Shown: piece by piece, positions 17,539 through 26,386 of the stretch
Layout of the letters: each line of letters starts with the position of its first letter
Position numbering within the stretch: the first letter of the stretch is position 1
The notes under the pieces: generated by a model
What the model was told of the DNA's origin: nothing
The model's database searches: none
Seen by the model: the letters and a program-made list of their open reading frames with translations, nothing else
Position numbers and translations under genes: made by a program
Assembly: GCF_006716355.1 (NCBI RefSeq)
Contig: NZ_VFOW01000001.1
Location: forward strand, 1,488,001 to 1,552,000
DNA from: Stackebrandtia endophytica
GTDB taxonomy: Bacteria > Actinomycetota > Actinomycetes > Mycobacteriales > Micromonosporaceae
Direction: 5' to 3'
Length of the DNA stretch: 64,000 nucleotides

Positions 17539-19476
17539 GTGGGCAAACTGGCTTGGATGCTGCTTCGTGGCGGCGGGAAACGGGGGCTGCTGGGTTCGGC
17601 GCTCACCTTCGCCGCCGTCGCGGTGACCACCGCGTTGATCATGTTCGCGATCGCCGGTAACTTCGCCTTCGACGAGCGGGGGCAACGGTCCTCCTGGCGG
17701 GATCCGGTCGAAGCCGTCGAGACCGCCACCGCGATACAGGCGACCAAGGTCGACGCGGTAGCCGATTCCAGCATCGTGACGGTGTACCTGGCAGCCACCG
17801 GTGACGGGGCGCCACCGATCCCACCGGGAATGTCCGCGTTTCCGAAGCCCGGTGAGGTCTGGGTGTCGGAGCCGCTGCGGCAGCTGATCGAGGAGCTACC
17901 CGCCGATCAACTGTCGGACCGCTACGGAACGATCTCGGGTGTCCTCGGTGAGGAGGCCGCGATCCACAGCGCGGAGCTGGTCGCGGTCATCGGGGTCGCC
18001 CCGGACTCCCCCGCACTGACCGGTTCCCCCATGAACGGCTACTCCGCCACCGGTATCAGCGACTTCGAGGGACAGGGCGCCAGCCAGAAATACCTTCAGT
18101 ACCAGGTGTACATGCTGATCGCGACCGTGCTCATGGTGGTTCCCCTGCTGGTGTTCGGCGGCGCGGCGGCACGACTCACCGTGGCCCGTCGTGATCAACG
18201 ACTCGCCGCGTTGCGGCTGATCGGCGCCACACCCGGCCAGGTGGTCCGGTTGACCGTCGCCGAGGCGATGTTGACCGCCGCCGCCGGTGCCGTCGTGGGA
18301 GTCGCCGGGTACGCGGCGGCGCTGCCACTGGTGCGGTACATCGAGATCGACGGCGCCACCTGGTACCCGTCGGATCTGTGGCCGGCGTGGTGGGCGGTGG
18401 CCGCGACGGTCGCCGCGATCCCGCTGTTGGTGGGCCTGTCCGCGGTGGTCGGGTTGCGTCGCGTGGTCATCAGTCCGCTGGGAGTCGCCCGACGTCACAC
18501 TCCGCCGGGGCTTCGCGCCGTACGCCTGGGCGTGTTGGCGGCGCTGATCGTGGCGTTCCTGGTCATGTCACAGCGGTTCATCGGGATGGGTGCCTTCGGA
18601 CTGGCGCTGCTGGTCAGCATGTTGGGCGCCACCCTGTGGGCGATCAACCTGGTGGGGCCGTGGGTGGTCGGTCTGTTGGGCAAGATCGTCGCCGGACTGT
18701 CCCGTCGCGGCTCGACACTGTTGGCCGGTCGCCGACTGTCCGACGACCCGCGGTCGGTGTGGCGCACGATCTCAGGCATCGCGTTGACCGGTTTCGTCGC
18801 CGGGTTCGTGGGGGTGTTGCTGCCGGCGGAGGTGGGTGAGACACCCGCCGAGGTGACCATGTCGATCGAGCTGTCCAGCGACGAGGCCGAGGCGACCTCG
18901 GCGTATGTGGCCGAAACACTGGCCCCCGCCGAAGTGAGCGAACTGGAAGGCGACGGGGTCACGACCCTGATGTTCACCACCGCCAACGACCCCGCTGAAC
19001 TCGACCGGTTCCGGACCGGCTTGGCGGCGGTGTCACCGGGAGGCATCGCGGTCACCGACGTCGATGTGAACCGACCGACCAATCAACTCATGGTCGACAT
19101 CGGCACTGGAGTGTTGACCGTGATGGTGGTGTCGATCGTGATCGCCATGGTCAGCACCGCCGTCGCGGGCGCCTCCTCCATTCTGGATCGACGACAGACC
19201 TACAGTCTGATGCACCTGGCGGGAACCCCCATGAAGGTGCTGAACGCGGCTCGCCGCAAGGAAACCCTCATTCCACTGGTCATCATGGGCGGTGGCGCGA
19301 TAGCCACCGGTGTGACCCTGGCACTTCCGTTCGCCGCCGGTCAGGGCGTCCAGGGAAGCGTCTTCGGATTGCTGGCGACGGCCGCGTTGGGTCTGGTGGG
19401 CGTCCTCGCCGCCGGTGCGGCGACCCGCCCGCTGTTGGCCTCGGTCATGAGGGACACCTCCCCTCGACCGGATTGA
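17539..19476 (+). CDS. FtsX-like ABC transporter permease
   Basis: 645 residues from a GTG immediately after the ATPase stop. One N-terminal helix is followed by an extracytoplasmic domain (about 45-190), then three helices, a long helical middle and a second FtsX-type core near the C-terminus (VLTVMVVSIVIAMVSTAVAGASSIL ... LMHLAGTPMKVLNAARRKE, in part). This is the duplicated-permease layout of MacB/BceB-type transporters acting without a substrate-binding protein. With the divergent two-component system it looks like a cell-envelope stress or peptide-resistance module; that role is inferred from context. Confidence 0.88.
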   Translation: MGKLAWMLLRGGGKRGLLGSALTFAAVAVTTALIMFAIAGNFAFDERGQRSSWRDPVEAVETATAIQATKVDAVADSSIVTVYLAATGDGAPPIPPGMSAFPKPGEVWVSEPLRQLIEELPADQLSDRYGTISGVLGEEAAIHSAELVAVIGVAPDSPALTGSPMNGYSATGISDFEGQGASQKYLQYQVYMLIATVLMVVPLLVFGGAAARLTVARRDQRLAALRLIGATPGQVVRLTVAEAMLTAAAGAVVGVAGYAAALPLVRYIEIDGATWYPSDLWPAWWAVAATVAAIPLLVGLSAVVGLRRVVISPLGVARRHTPPGLRAVRLGVLAALIVAFLVMSQRFIGMGAFGLALLVSMLGATLWAINLVGPWVVGLLGKIVAGLSRRGSTLLAGRRLSDDPRSVWRTISGIALTGFVAGFVGVLLPAEVGETPAEVTMSIELSSDEAEATSAYVAETLAPAEVSELEGDGVTTLMFTTANDPAELDRFRTGLAAVSPGGIAVTDVDVNRPTNQLMVDIGTGVLTVMVVSIVIAMVSTAVAGASSILDRRQTYSLMHLAGTPMKVLNAARRKETLIPLVIMGGGAIATGVTLALPFAAGQGVQGSVFGLLATAALGLVGVLAAGAATRPLLASVMRDTSPRPD

Positions 19477-19497
19477 GCACCTTATATATAGGAGAGA

Positions 19498-19535
19498 AGT
19501 GGGCCGGGTGGTGCGAACCGCACCCCCGGCCCACT
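19498..19535 (+). terminator. Hairpin terminator after the ABC/FtsX operon
   Basis: A GC-rich stem of about 17 bp with one bulged base and an AAC-type loop starts 22 nt after the permease stop. No T-tract follows. Confidence 0.65.
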
Positions 19536-19614
19536 GCCGTCGCCTGCGTCGACCACCTCACAACCACTCGCCGCCGCTGGCCGCCGAGGCGAGAGGAAAG
19601 TACTGTAACTGCCC

Positions 19615-20820
19615 ATGCCCCTTACCCCGGATCAGGATTTCAAGCTTCGTTCCGTGGCGCCGACGGTGTTCCTCCCCACCGCGCTGTTCGGTATCGGTTC
19701 AGGTGCGATCGCGCCCGTCATCGTGCTGTCGGCGCTGGACCTGGGAGCCTCCGTCGGGACCGCGAGCCTCATCGTCGCCCTCATCGGCATCGGCCAGTTG
19801 CTCGGCGATCTACCAGCGGGCGGGTTCGCGGCCAAGGTCGGTGACCGCCGGGCGATGCTACTGGCGGTGGTCCTGATCGCGGCCGCACTGGTCGGCTGTG
19901 TCGCGGCCACCGAGGTGTGGATGCTGGGCATCTCCATCGCGGTACTGGGGATGGCCAGCGCGGTCTGGGGAATCGCCCGGCACACCTATCTCACCGAGGT
20001 CGTGCCGTATCACAAACGAGCCCGAGCCATGTCCACTCTGGGCGGCACCCACCGGATCGGCATGTTCATCGGACCGTTCCTCGGCGCCGCCGTCATGCAG
20101 TGGTGGGGCAACGCCGGTCCATTCTGGATCTACCTGGGGTCGGCGGTCGCCGCCGGAGCGTTGGTCGCGATCCTGCCCGACCCCGACACCGGGCCCCGCT
20201 CCACCACCGACACCGGTAGCGTCGCCGAGACGTTCCGAGTACTGCGGCAGAACGTACCGGTGTTCCGCACCCTCGGCACCGGAGCGATGCTGGTCGGCGC
20301 GGTCCGAGCATCACGCCAGGTCGTCATCCCACTGTGGGCGGAGCAGATTGGTCTCGACGCGGTCACCACCAGCGTGATCTTCGGCTTGGCCGGAGCCATC
20401 GACATGCTGCTGTTCTATCCCGCCGGCAAACTCATGGACCGGTTCGGTCGCGCCTTCGTAGCGATACCGTGCATGGTGATCATGGGAGTGGCGCACCTGT
20501 TGCTGCCGTTGACCGTCGACGGTTGGAGCCTGCTGGCGGTCGCCCTACTGATGGGATTCGGCAACGGCATGGGCAGCGGCATCATCATGACGCTCGGGTC
20601 CGACGCGTCGCCGGCAGTCGGACGCTCCGCATTCCTGGGCGGGTGGCGATTGTGCGCCGACCTCGGAAACGCATCGGGGCCGGTGTTGATCAGCGCGATC
20701 ACCGTGGCCGCGGCACTCGGGCCGGCGATTCTGGCGATGGGAGCCGTCGGATTCCTCGGCGCCGGAGCCATGGCCAAGTGGATCCCCAAACGACAACCCG
20801 AACCGGCTCAACCCAGTTGA
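19615..20820 (+). CDS. Major facilitator superfamily transporter
   Basis: 401 residues with twelve predicted membrane helices. The loop 2-3 motif appears as GGFAAKVGDRRAMLLA, and a second such loop is GKLMDRFGRAFVAIP. No cytoplasmic or extracellular extra domain is seen. The family exports drugs or metabolites; substrate specificity cannot be read. It has its own upstream region after a terminator and overlaps the convergent downstream gene by 13 nt. GAGAGGAAAG lies rather far (about 16 nt) upstream of the ATG. Confidence 0.88.
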   Translation: MPLTPDQDFKLRSVAPTVFLPTALFGIGSGAIAPVIVLSALDLGASVGTASLIVALIGIGQLLGDLPAGGFAAKVGDRRAMLLAVVLIAAALVGCVAATEVWMLGISIAVLGMASAVWGIARHTYLTEVVPYHKRARAMSTLGGTHRIGMFIGPFLGAAVMQWWGNAGPFWIYLGSAVAAGALVAILPDPDTGPRSTTDTGSVAETFRVLRQNVPVFRTLGTGAMLVGAVRASRQVVIPLWAEQIGLDAVTTSVIFGLAGAIDMLLFYPAGKLMDRFGRAFVAIPCMVIMGVAHLLLPLTVDGWSLLAVALLMGFGNGMGSGIIMTLGSDASPAVGRSAFLGGWRLCADLGNASGPVLISAITVAAALGPAILAMGAVGFLGAGAMAKWIPKRQPEPAQPS

Positions 20821-21470
20821 GCCGAGTGAAAGGTCTCGGCGATCACACCGGATCCGGTGTAGGTCCAGTTGACCAACTCCAGGCGGTCGCAACGGCTGCC
20901 GCCGATGGACAGGTCCCTGCGGAACTCCGTCCACTCCAACAACGCCGACACGTTCGTCACCGGGGCCGCGAAATGCAGCAGGCCCGCGTACCAGAGGTCG
21001 CGGTGACGTCCCGCATCCCGATCGACCAGGCCCCGTTCAGCCAACGCGATCGCCAACCGGTCGTACAGCAACGGCGGACCATCAAGTGTCCAATGTGCCA
21101 GGGCGAGCACCCCACCGGAATGTGCGGCCACGCCTCGGTAGTCCACAGTGAATGACCGCAGGTCGGCGGCGGTCTCATCCATTGCGGACGCGTACGCCGC
21201 GATCCTCTCGGGTGGCAACGCTCCTGGCCGTTCCAACACCCGCACCGTCATATGTAGTGAACGGGAATCGTGAACCCAGTGACCGTCCCCCGCCACCGCC
21301 GCGGCCTGGTTCGCCAGAGTCGCCAGGCGGGCCATGCTTTGTCCGCCCGGCCGAATGATCAGGCTCCACCCCCACCGATTTCGGCCACCGGTCGGCGGCA
21401 CCTCACGGGTGATGCGTCCGGCCAGCAGGGCTCGGCGTCCGTCCTCATAGAATTCGCGTTGACGAGACAA
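20808..21470 (-). CDS. Hypothetical protein, possible 2H-phosphoesterase-like fold
   Basis: About 220 residues if translation begins at the TTG at 21470; the frame is open to 21620 but the extra N-terminus is poor sequence. The central part has SLHMTVRVLERPG, resembling the first H-x-T/S motif of 2H phosphoesterases/2'-5' RNA ligases. The second expected motif falls at GLLHFAAPV, where the serine/threonine is replaced, so catalysis is doubtful. The C-terminus has VNWTYTGSG. Its 3' end overlaps the convergent MFS gene by 13 nt. The start codon is uncertain. Confidence 0.5.
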   Translation of the reverse strand: MSRQREFYEDGRRALLAGRITREVPPTGGRNRWGWSLIIRPGGQSMARLATLANQAAAVAGDGHWVHDSRSLHMTVRVLERPGALPPERIAAYASAMDETAADLRSFTVDYRGVAAHSGGVLALAHWTLDGPPLLYDRLAIALAERGLVDRDAGRHRDLWYAGLLHFAAPVTNVSALLEWTEFRRDLSIGGSRCDRLELVNWTYTGSGVIAETFHSAQLG

Positions 21471-21620
21471 TGGCGGATTCCCATTCAGCGTGATGTGGTC
21501 TCCCCGACCGGTCGTTCCCCTGCGCCGGAGGCTATCGCAGGATGTCAAATCCGGTTGTTCGATCCCCGGTCGCCGGACGGCGCGTTGTGTTTCGCCGGAC
21601 GATTGCGGGGCGGGCCGCAT

Positions 21621-21754
21621 CGTGGCCGTATGGCTGTGGCAGCGAACTAGTATCGGTGCATCACGCTCGGACGGCCTGTAATTCCATAGTGGGTTGAAAA
21701 ATGATCATGCTCCGGATTCGGTACCCCCGCCGACGGCACCCCAGGTCAGCTCTT
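21621..21754 (+). promoter_or_regulatory. Probable CRISPR leader
   Basis: The 130 nt before the first repeat include an AT-rich segment (around 21679-21712, with TTGAAAAATGATCATG) in an otherwise GC-rich region. This is the side opposite the degenerate terminal repeats, so it is the expected leader/promoter side for transcription on the plus strand. Confidence 0.5.
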
Positions 21755-22082
21755 GTAGTCCCCACACGCGCGGGGATGGTCCCCGCTGGTCAACCCTGTC
21801 ACAGGCAACCGTGGTGTAGTCCCCACACGCGCGGGGATGGTCCGCGATCCAACGGTCACCCGGATCGGGTGACCGTGTAGTCCCCGCACGCGCGGGGATG
21901 GTCCTGTTGCGAGGTTCCGGCCGGCCTGTATGGCGCAGTAGTCCCCGCACGCGCGGGGATGGTCCAAGCATTGGAGATCAGTGCGGAGTATTCGATCTGT
22001 AGTCCCGCACGTGCGGGGATTGTCCCCAACACAGGGGAAAGCGCACCCTTAAAGCGTGGTAGCCCCGCACCCGACGCGGACC
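21755..22082 (+). CRISPR. Short type I-E-like CRISPR array, six repeats and five 33-nt spacers
   Basis: Repeats start at 21755, 21816, 21877, 21938, 21999 and 22059. The unit is 28 nt, beginning GTAGTCCCC and ending GGGGATGGTCC with a palindromic CGCGCG centre, as in actinobacterial type I-E arrays. Repeats 1 and 2 are identical, 3 and 4 differ from them by one base (A to G), 5 lacks one C and has other changes, and 6 is badly degenerate. All five spacers are 33 nt. Degeneration at the high-coordinate end marks the trailer and puts the leader on the low side. No cas gene is present in the window, so the array is orphan locally. Frames translated across it give the familiar spurious PRACGD/IPARAGTT repeats. 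Confidence 0.95.
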
Positions 22083-22143
22083 AACGCTCCACCAACCGAA
22101 CCCGGCCGGGCGACGTCCCGAACCGACGTCGCCCGGTCGATGC

Positions 22144-22920
22144 TCAGCAGACCGCCGGATCCTTCGCGCAGGCGTCGTCGGCGATACGCGTCACCAGAGC
22201 CGCTTCGGTGTCCGGGAAGTACTGGTTCGTCACCCAGTCGACGAGCTCAGGCATGGTGAACTGGTAGGCCGCCATCTCATCGGCACTGCTGCCCGGGTAG
22301 GCCTCTGGCCGACGCTCGTACTCGTCACGTCCGGGGTCGGGAGACACGTTGATGATCGCTCGTATCCACCAGTTCTCGTGCCTGGCGAACGCATAGATGT
22401 TGTAGTTGGTGCCACCGTCGCCCGCGAGGAGATAACTCTCGTCCCAGTCGCCGGCGAGTTCACCCTCCTGGGCATCCTGCATCTCGGAACCACTGCCGTG
22501 CAGTTGGTCGATCATGCTCTGATAGTCGGTCGACGCCTCGTCATCGGTCTTCTTCGGAGTGATCGACACCGACAGGCTGGCGTTTCCGGCCCACTGCTTC
22601 TCGGATTCGGTGCCCTCATTCAACAGGAAGGCCGGCATGATGAACTGCCCCTGGCAGGACGGCCGTTCCGCCAGGGACGGGTCGCTGTCCATGAGTCCGT
22701 ATTCGTTCACCGACTCCACGCCGAGGAACTGCTGGATCGGGTTGAGATCGTCCAGCACGTCGCAGCCCTTCCAGAGCGAGACGATGACATAGGGGTCGGT
22801 GCGCGCCACCGAATCACCGTCGTCGGAGGGACCACCACCGAGGCCGTTACAACCGGCCGCGAGGGTCGCGACCACGCCGAACACCGCACCGACGGCGGTG
22901 AGGCGACTCAATCCAGACAC
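22144..22920 (-). CDS. Lipoprotein, DUF3558-like
   Basis: 258 residues from a GTG with AAGGAG seven bases upstream. The signal peptide ends in a lipobox (TLAAGC), so it should be lipid-anchored on the outer face of the membrane. The mature part begins with an Asp/Gly-rich linker and has a domain with conserved-looking cysteines (WKGCDVLDDL, PSCQGQF, ADDACAKDPAVC), similar in pattern to DUF3558 lipoproteins of actinobacteria, whose function is unknown. It lies downstream of nrdB but a hairpin separates them. Confidence 0.7.
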   Translation of the reverse strand: MSGLSRLTAVGAVFGVVATLAAGCNGLGGGPSDDGDSVARTDPYVIVSLWKGCDVLDDLNPIQQFLGVESVNEYGLMDSDPSLAERPSCQGQFIMPAFLLNEGTESEKQWAGNASLSVSITPKKTDDEASTDYQSMIDQLHGSGSEMQDAQEGELAGDWDESYLLAGDGGTNYNIYAFARHENWWIRAIINVSPDPGRDEYERRPEAYPGSSADEMAAYQFTMPELVDWVTNQYFPDTEAALVTRIADDACAKDPAVC

Positions 22921-23007
22921 TGAAACTCCTTCTGTTCAGAGAAAACCGGATTACCTTAGGAGCAGCCCCGACCGAAAATCTTGAGTCGTTCTAAAGCCGA
23001 CGGCACG

Positions 23008-23041
23008 ACGCGGGCCACACCGGATTCGGTGGGGCCCGCGT
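23008..23041 (-). terminator. Hairpin terminator after nrdAB
   Basis: A 15-bp stem with a single mismatch and GATT loop lies 44 nt beyond the nrdB stop codon. It separates the nrd operon from the lipoprotein gene. Confidence 0.65.
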
Positions 23042-23084
23042 GGTGTCAGTTCATCCGTGTCACGAGATGAGCAGTGTCACGGGA

Positions 23085-24083
23085 TCAGAAGTCTTCGTCG
23101 AGGTCGACCTTTCCGTCCACCGCGACCTGGTAGGCGGTCGGGCGACGCTCGAAGAAGTTGGTGAGCTCCTGCACGTCCTGGAGCGCCATGAACCCGAACG
23201 GGTTGGCCGAGCCGTACCGAACCGGCATCCCCAGCCGAACCAACCGCTGGTCGGCGACGTATTCCAGATAGGACTTCATGTCCGCGACCGTCATTCCCGG
23301 AAGACCGGAACCGACCAGGTCCTCGGCGAACTGGAGTTCACAGGTGACGGCCTCCTCCAGCATCTGAGTCACCGACTTGGTGAGTTCGTCGTCGAACAGT
23401 TCGGGTTCCTCGTCACGAACCACGTCGACGACGCTGAACGCGAAGTTCATGTGGCAGGACTCGTCACGGAACACCCAGTTGGTGCCGGTGGCCAGGCCGT
23501 CGAGCAGCCCCCGGGAGCGCAGCCAGTAGACGTAGGCGAACGCGCCGTAGAAGAACAGCCCTTCGATGCAAGCAGCGAAACAGATCAGGTTGAGCAGGAA
23601 CGCCTTACGGTCGCCCTTGTCGCGCAACTCGTCGAGCTTCTCGATCGAGTCGATCCATTTGAAGCAGAAGTCGGCCTTCTCCTTGATGGATGGAATGTGC
23701 TCCACCGCGGCGAACGCCTTGGCCCGATCCGCCGGGTCGGGCAGGTAAGTGTCCAGAAGGGTCAGATAGAACTGGACGTGCACGGCCTCCTCGAACAGTT
23801 GGCGCGACAGGTACAGCCGGCCTTCCGGTGAGTTGACGTGCTTGTACAGGTTCAAGACCAGGTTGTTGGCGACGATGGTGTCGCCGGTGGCGAAGAACGC
23901 GACCAGCCGGTTGATCAGGTGTCGTTCACCGTCGGTGAACTTCGCGAGGTCCGCCAGGTCGGAGGCCAGGTCGACCTCCTCGACCGTCCAGGTGTTGCGG
24001 ATCGCGGCCCGGTATTGCTCATAGAAGTCCGGGTACTTCATGGGCCGCAGCGTCAGGTCCATTCCGGGATCGAGCAATGTCAT
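23085..24083 (-). CDS. nrdB: Class I ribonucleotide reductase small subunit
   Basis: 332 residues from the ATG at 24083, which overlaps the nrdA stop (ATGA). The helical diiron core shows EEAVHVQFY, where E and H are metal ligands and the tyrosine four residues after H occupies the radical position, and the second pair in FRDESCHMNFAF. The C-terminal tail DGKVDLDEDF is the acidic peptide that docks on NrdA. It generates the radical needed for reduction of ribonucleotides. Streptomyces carries a comparable class Ia nrdAB under a B12 riboswitch; I see no such riboswitch here. Confidence 0.93.
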   Translation of the reverse strand: MTLLDPGMDLTLRPMKYPDFYEQYRAAIRNTWTVEEVDLASDLADLAKFTDGERHLINRLVAFFATGDTIVANNLVLNLYKHVNSPEGRLYLSRQLFEEAVHVQFYLTLLDTYLPDPADRAKAFAAVEHIPSIKEKADFCFKWIDSIEKLDELRDKGDRKAFLLNLICFAACIEGLFFYGAFAYVYWLRSRGLLDGLATGTNWVFRDESCHMNFAFSVVDVVRDEEPELFDDELTKSVTQMLEEAVTCELQFAEDLVGSGLPGMTVADMKSYLEYVADQRLVRLGMPVRYGSANPFGFMALQDVQELTNFFERRPTAYQVAVDGKVDLDEDF

Positions 24084-26386
24084 TGGCACGCCTCACAGGT
24101 CTCGGGGTTTTCCAGGGAACAGGCGACCGCTTCCTGCGTCGGGATCGACGCGGTGACGGTGGTCTGGTTGATCCGGGTCGCCGGTCGCGACCGCAGGTAG
24201 TAGGTGGTCTTCAACCCGCTGCGCCACGCATAGGCGTACATCGAGGAGAGCTTGCCGATGGTGGGCGCGGCCATGAACAGGTTCAACGACTGGCTTTGAT
24301 CGATGAACGGGGTTCGTGCGGCGGCCAGGTCGATGAGTGCGCGCTGCGGCAGTTCCCAGGCGGTGCGGAACAGCTGCTTCACCTCGTCGGGAATCCCCGC
24401 GATGTCGGCGATCGATCCTTCGGCGCGGACGATGGCGTCGCGGACCTGTTCGGTCCACAGTCCACGTTCCTTCAGGTCGGCGGCCAGGTAGCGGTTGAGC
24501 TGGATGAACTCACCCGACAGGGTCTCGCGTTTGAACACATTGGTCACCACCGGTTCGGTGCATTCGGCGCAACCGGCGATCGCGGCGATCGTGGCGGTGG
24601 GTGCGATCGCGATCATCAGGGAGTTGCGAAGCCCGTGCTCGGCGACCAGCCCGCGCACCCGCGTCCACTCGTCGGGCTGAGAGATGTCGGCGTTCGGCCA
24701 GTGGTCGACGTGCAGCACGCCCTGCGCCGCCCGAGTGTCCTCATAGGCCGGGTGCGCACCGAGACGCTGCGCCTGGCTGGCGGAGGTTTCGTATGCGGCC
24801 AAAGCGATCTGCTCGGAGATCCGAGTGGACAGCTGTTTGGCCTCCGGCGAGTCGAACGGCAACCGCAGCTTGAAGAAGACGTCGGCCAACCCCATCAAGC
24901 CCAGCCCGATGGGACGCCACTTTTGGTTGGCCTTCTCGGCTTCGGGTGTCGGGTAGTACGACAGGTCGATGGTGCGGTCGAGGAAGACCACGGCGGTGCG
25001 TACCGTTTCGGCGAGCTTCTCGAAGTCGAACCCGTCCTCGGTCACGTGCGCCGACAGGTTCACCGAACCGAGGTTGCACACGGCGGTCTCGGAGTCACTG
25101 GTGACCTCGAGGATCTCGGTGCACAGGTTCGACAGGTGCACCACATTGCCCGGCTTGGCGGTCTGGTTGCAGGTGCGGTTGGACACATCGGAGAAGGTCA
25201 TCCAGCCGTTGCCGGTCTGTGCCAGCGTGCGCATCATGCGGCCGTAGAGTTCGCGCGCCGGCAGAGTCCGCACCGCCTTCCCCGCGGCCTCGGCCGCGAC
25301 GTAGTGACGCTCGAACTCCTCCCCGTAGGTGTCGGCCAGTTCGGGCACGTCCTTGGGGTCGAACAGCGACCACGACTCATCGGACTCGACGCGGCGCATG
25401 AACTCGTCGGGAATCCAGTTGGCCAGATTCAGGTTGTGAGTGCGACGGTCCTCGGAACCGGTGTTGTCCCGAAGCTCCAGGAACTCCTCGATGTCGGCGT
25501 GCCAGGTCGCCAGGTAGACACACGCCGCACCCTTGCGACGGCCGCCCTGGTTGACGGCGGCGACACTGGAGTCCAGGGTGCGCAGCCACGGGACGATGCC
25601 GTTGGAGTGACCGTTGGTGCCTCGGATCAGGGAGCCACGGCTGCGAACCTTCGACCAGGAGATGCCGATGCCGCCTGCGTACTTGGACAACCGCGCGACC
25701 TGGCTGTAACGCTCATAAATGGATTCGAGTTCGTCACGGGGCGAGTCGAGCAGGAAACAGGAGGACAGCTGTGAGCGCCGGGTACCGGAGTTGAACAGGG
25801 TCGGGGAACTCGGCAAATAGGACAGCGTGCTCAACAATCGATACAACTGAGCGGCATCGTCGACCGATTCGGACAGTCCACACGACACGCGGAGAAAGAA
25901 CTGCTGCGGAGTCTCCAACACCTTCCGGGTTTCGGGGTGGCGCAACAGATACCGGTCGTAGACCGTACGCAACCCGAAGTACTCGAAGCGGTCGTCAGCG
26001 GTGGTGTCGATCAAGCGGTTCAAGTCGGCGGCGTTGACCTTGACGAACTCGGCCAGATCGTCGGCGAGCAGGCCCTCCCGGTGGCCCACCACGATCGAGG
26101 ACGCGAAGTCCGTGACGCCCTCCCCGGCGACCTCGACGGCGATCTGGCTGCTGAGCAGCCGCGCCGCCAAACGGCTGTATCCGGGTTCGCGCACCACCAG
26201 GGACGCGGCGATCTCGATGGCCCGACCGCGAAGGTCGGCCTCCTGCGCGCCGGGCCACACCCCGGCGACTACTGGATCGACGACGGCTGCCGGGTCGACA
26301 TCGACCAACCCGTCGGCGAGGCGATGAACCTGTTCTGCGATGCGCTCGACGTCTGCCTTCGGCGGTGTGACGGTCGAAATGCTCAC
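24080..26386 (-). CDS. nrdA: Class I ribonucleotide reductase large subunit, with an incomplete ATP-cone
   Basis: 768 residues from the GTG at 26386, preceded by GAGGGG. Catalytic residues are all visible: SSCFLL (first redox Cys), NLCTE with the thiyl Cys and Glu, the second Cys in TAVCNLGSVN, the tyrosine pair in KTTYYLRSR and the C-terminal CEAC. It reduces ribonucleoside diphosphates to the deoxy forms with NrdB. The N-terminus aligns with the helical part of an ATP-cone (VERIAEQVHRLADGL ... GYSRLAARLL) but lacks the first strand/hairpin carrying the usual K-R-D/N-G nucleotide-binding motif. The longer frame to 26470 does not supply it either, so dATP overall regulation may be lost. Confidence 0.93.
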   Translation of the reverse strand: MSISTVTPPKADVERIAEQVHRLADGLVDVDPAAVVDPVVAGVWPGAQEADLRGRAIEIAASLVVREPGYSRLAARLLSSQIAVEVAGEGVTDFASSIVVGHREGLLADDLAEFVKVNAADLNRLIDTTADDRFEYFGLRTVYDRYLLRHPETRKVLETPQQFFLRVSCGLSESVDDAAQLYRLLSTLSYLPSSPTLFNSGTRRSQLSSCFLLDSPRDELESIYERYSQVARLSKYAGGIGISWSKVRSRGSLIRGTNGHSNGIVPWLRTLDSSVAAVNQGGRRKGAACVYLATWHADIEEFLELRDNTGSEDRRTHNLNLANWIPDEFMRRVESDESWSLFDPKDVPELADTYGEEFERHYVAAEAAGKAVRTLPARELYGRMMRTLAQTGNGWMTFSDVSNRTCNQTAKPGNVVHLSNLCTEILEVTSDSETAVCNLGSVNLSAHVTEDGFDFEKLAETVRTAVVFLDRTIDLSYYPTPEAEKANQKWRPIGLGLMGLADVFFKLRLPFDSPEAKQLSTRISEQIALAAYETSASQAQRLGAHPAYEDTRAAQGVLHVDHWPNADISQPDEWTRVRGLVAEHGLRNSLMIAIAPTATIAAIAGCAECTEPVVTNVFKRETLSGEFIQLNRYLAADLKERGLWTEQVRDAIVRAEGSIADIAGIPDEVKQLFRTAWELPQRALIDLAAARTPFIDQSQSLNLFMAAPTIGKLSSMYAYAWRSGLKTTYYLRSRPATRINQTTVTASIPTQEAVACSLENPETCEACQ

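Noticed and set aside
21705-22095. Repetitive ORFs with PRACGD / TIPARAGTT motifs on the minus strand
   Set aside because: They are translations of the CRISPR repeats, a well-known annotation artefact.
22950-22975. Iron-box-like TTAGGAGCAG near the DUF3558 lipoprotein start
   Set aside because: Only about half the positions of the 19-bp consensus match.
24077-25774. 565-codon open frame on the plus strand
   Set aside because: Antisense shadow of nrdA, whose motifs are unmistakable; long antisense frames are common at this GC content.
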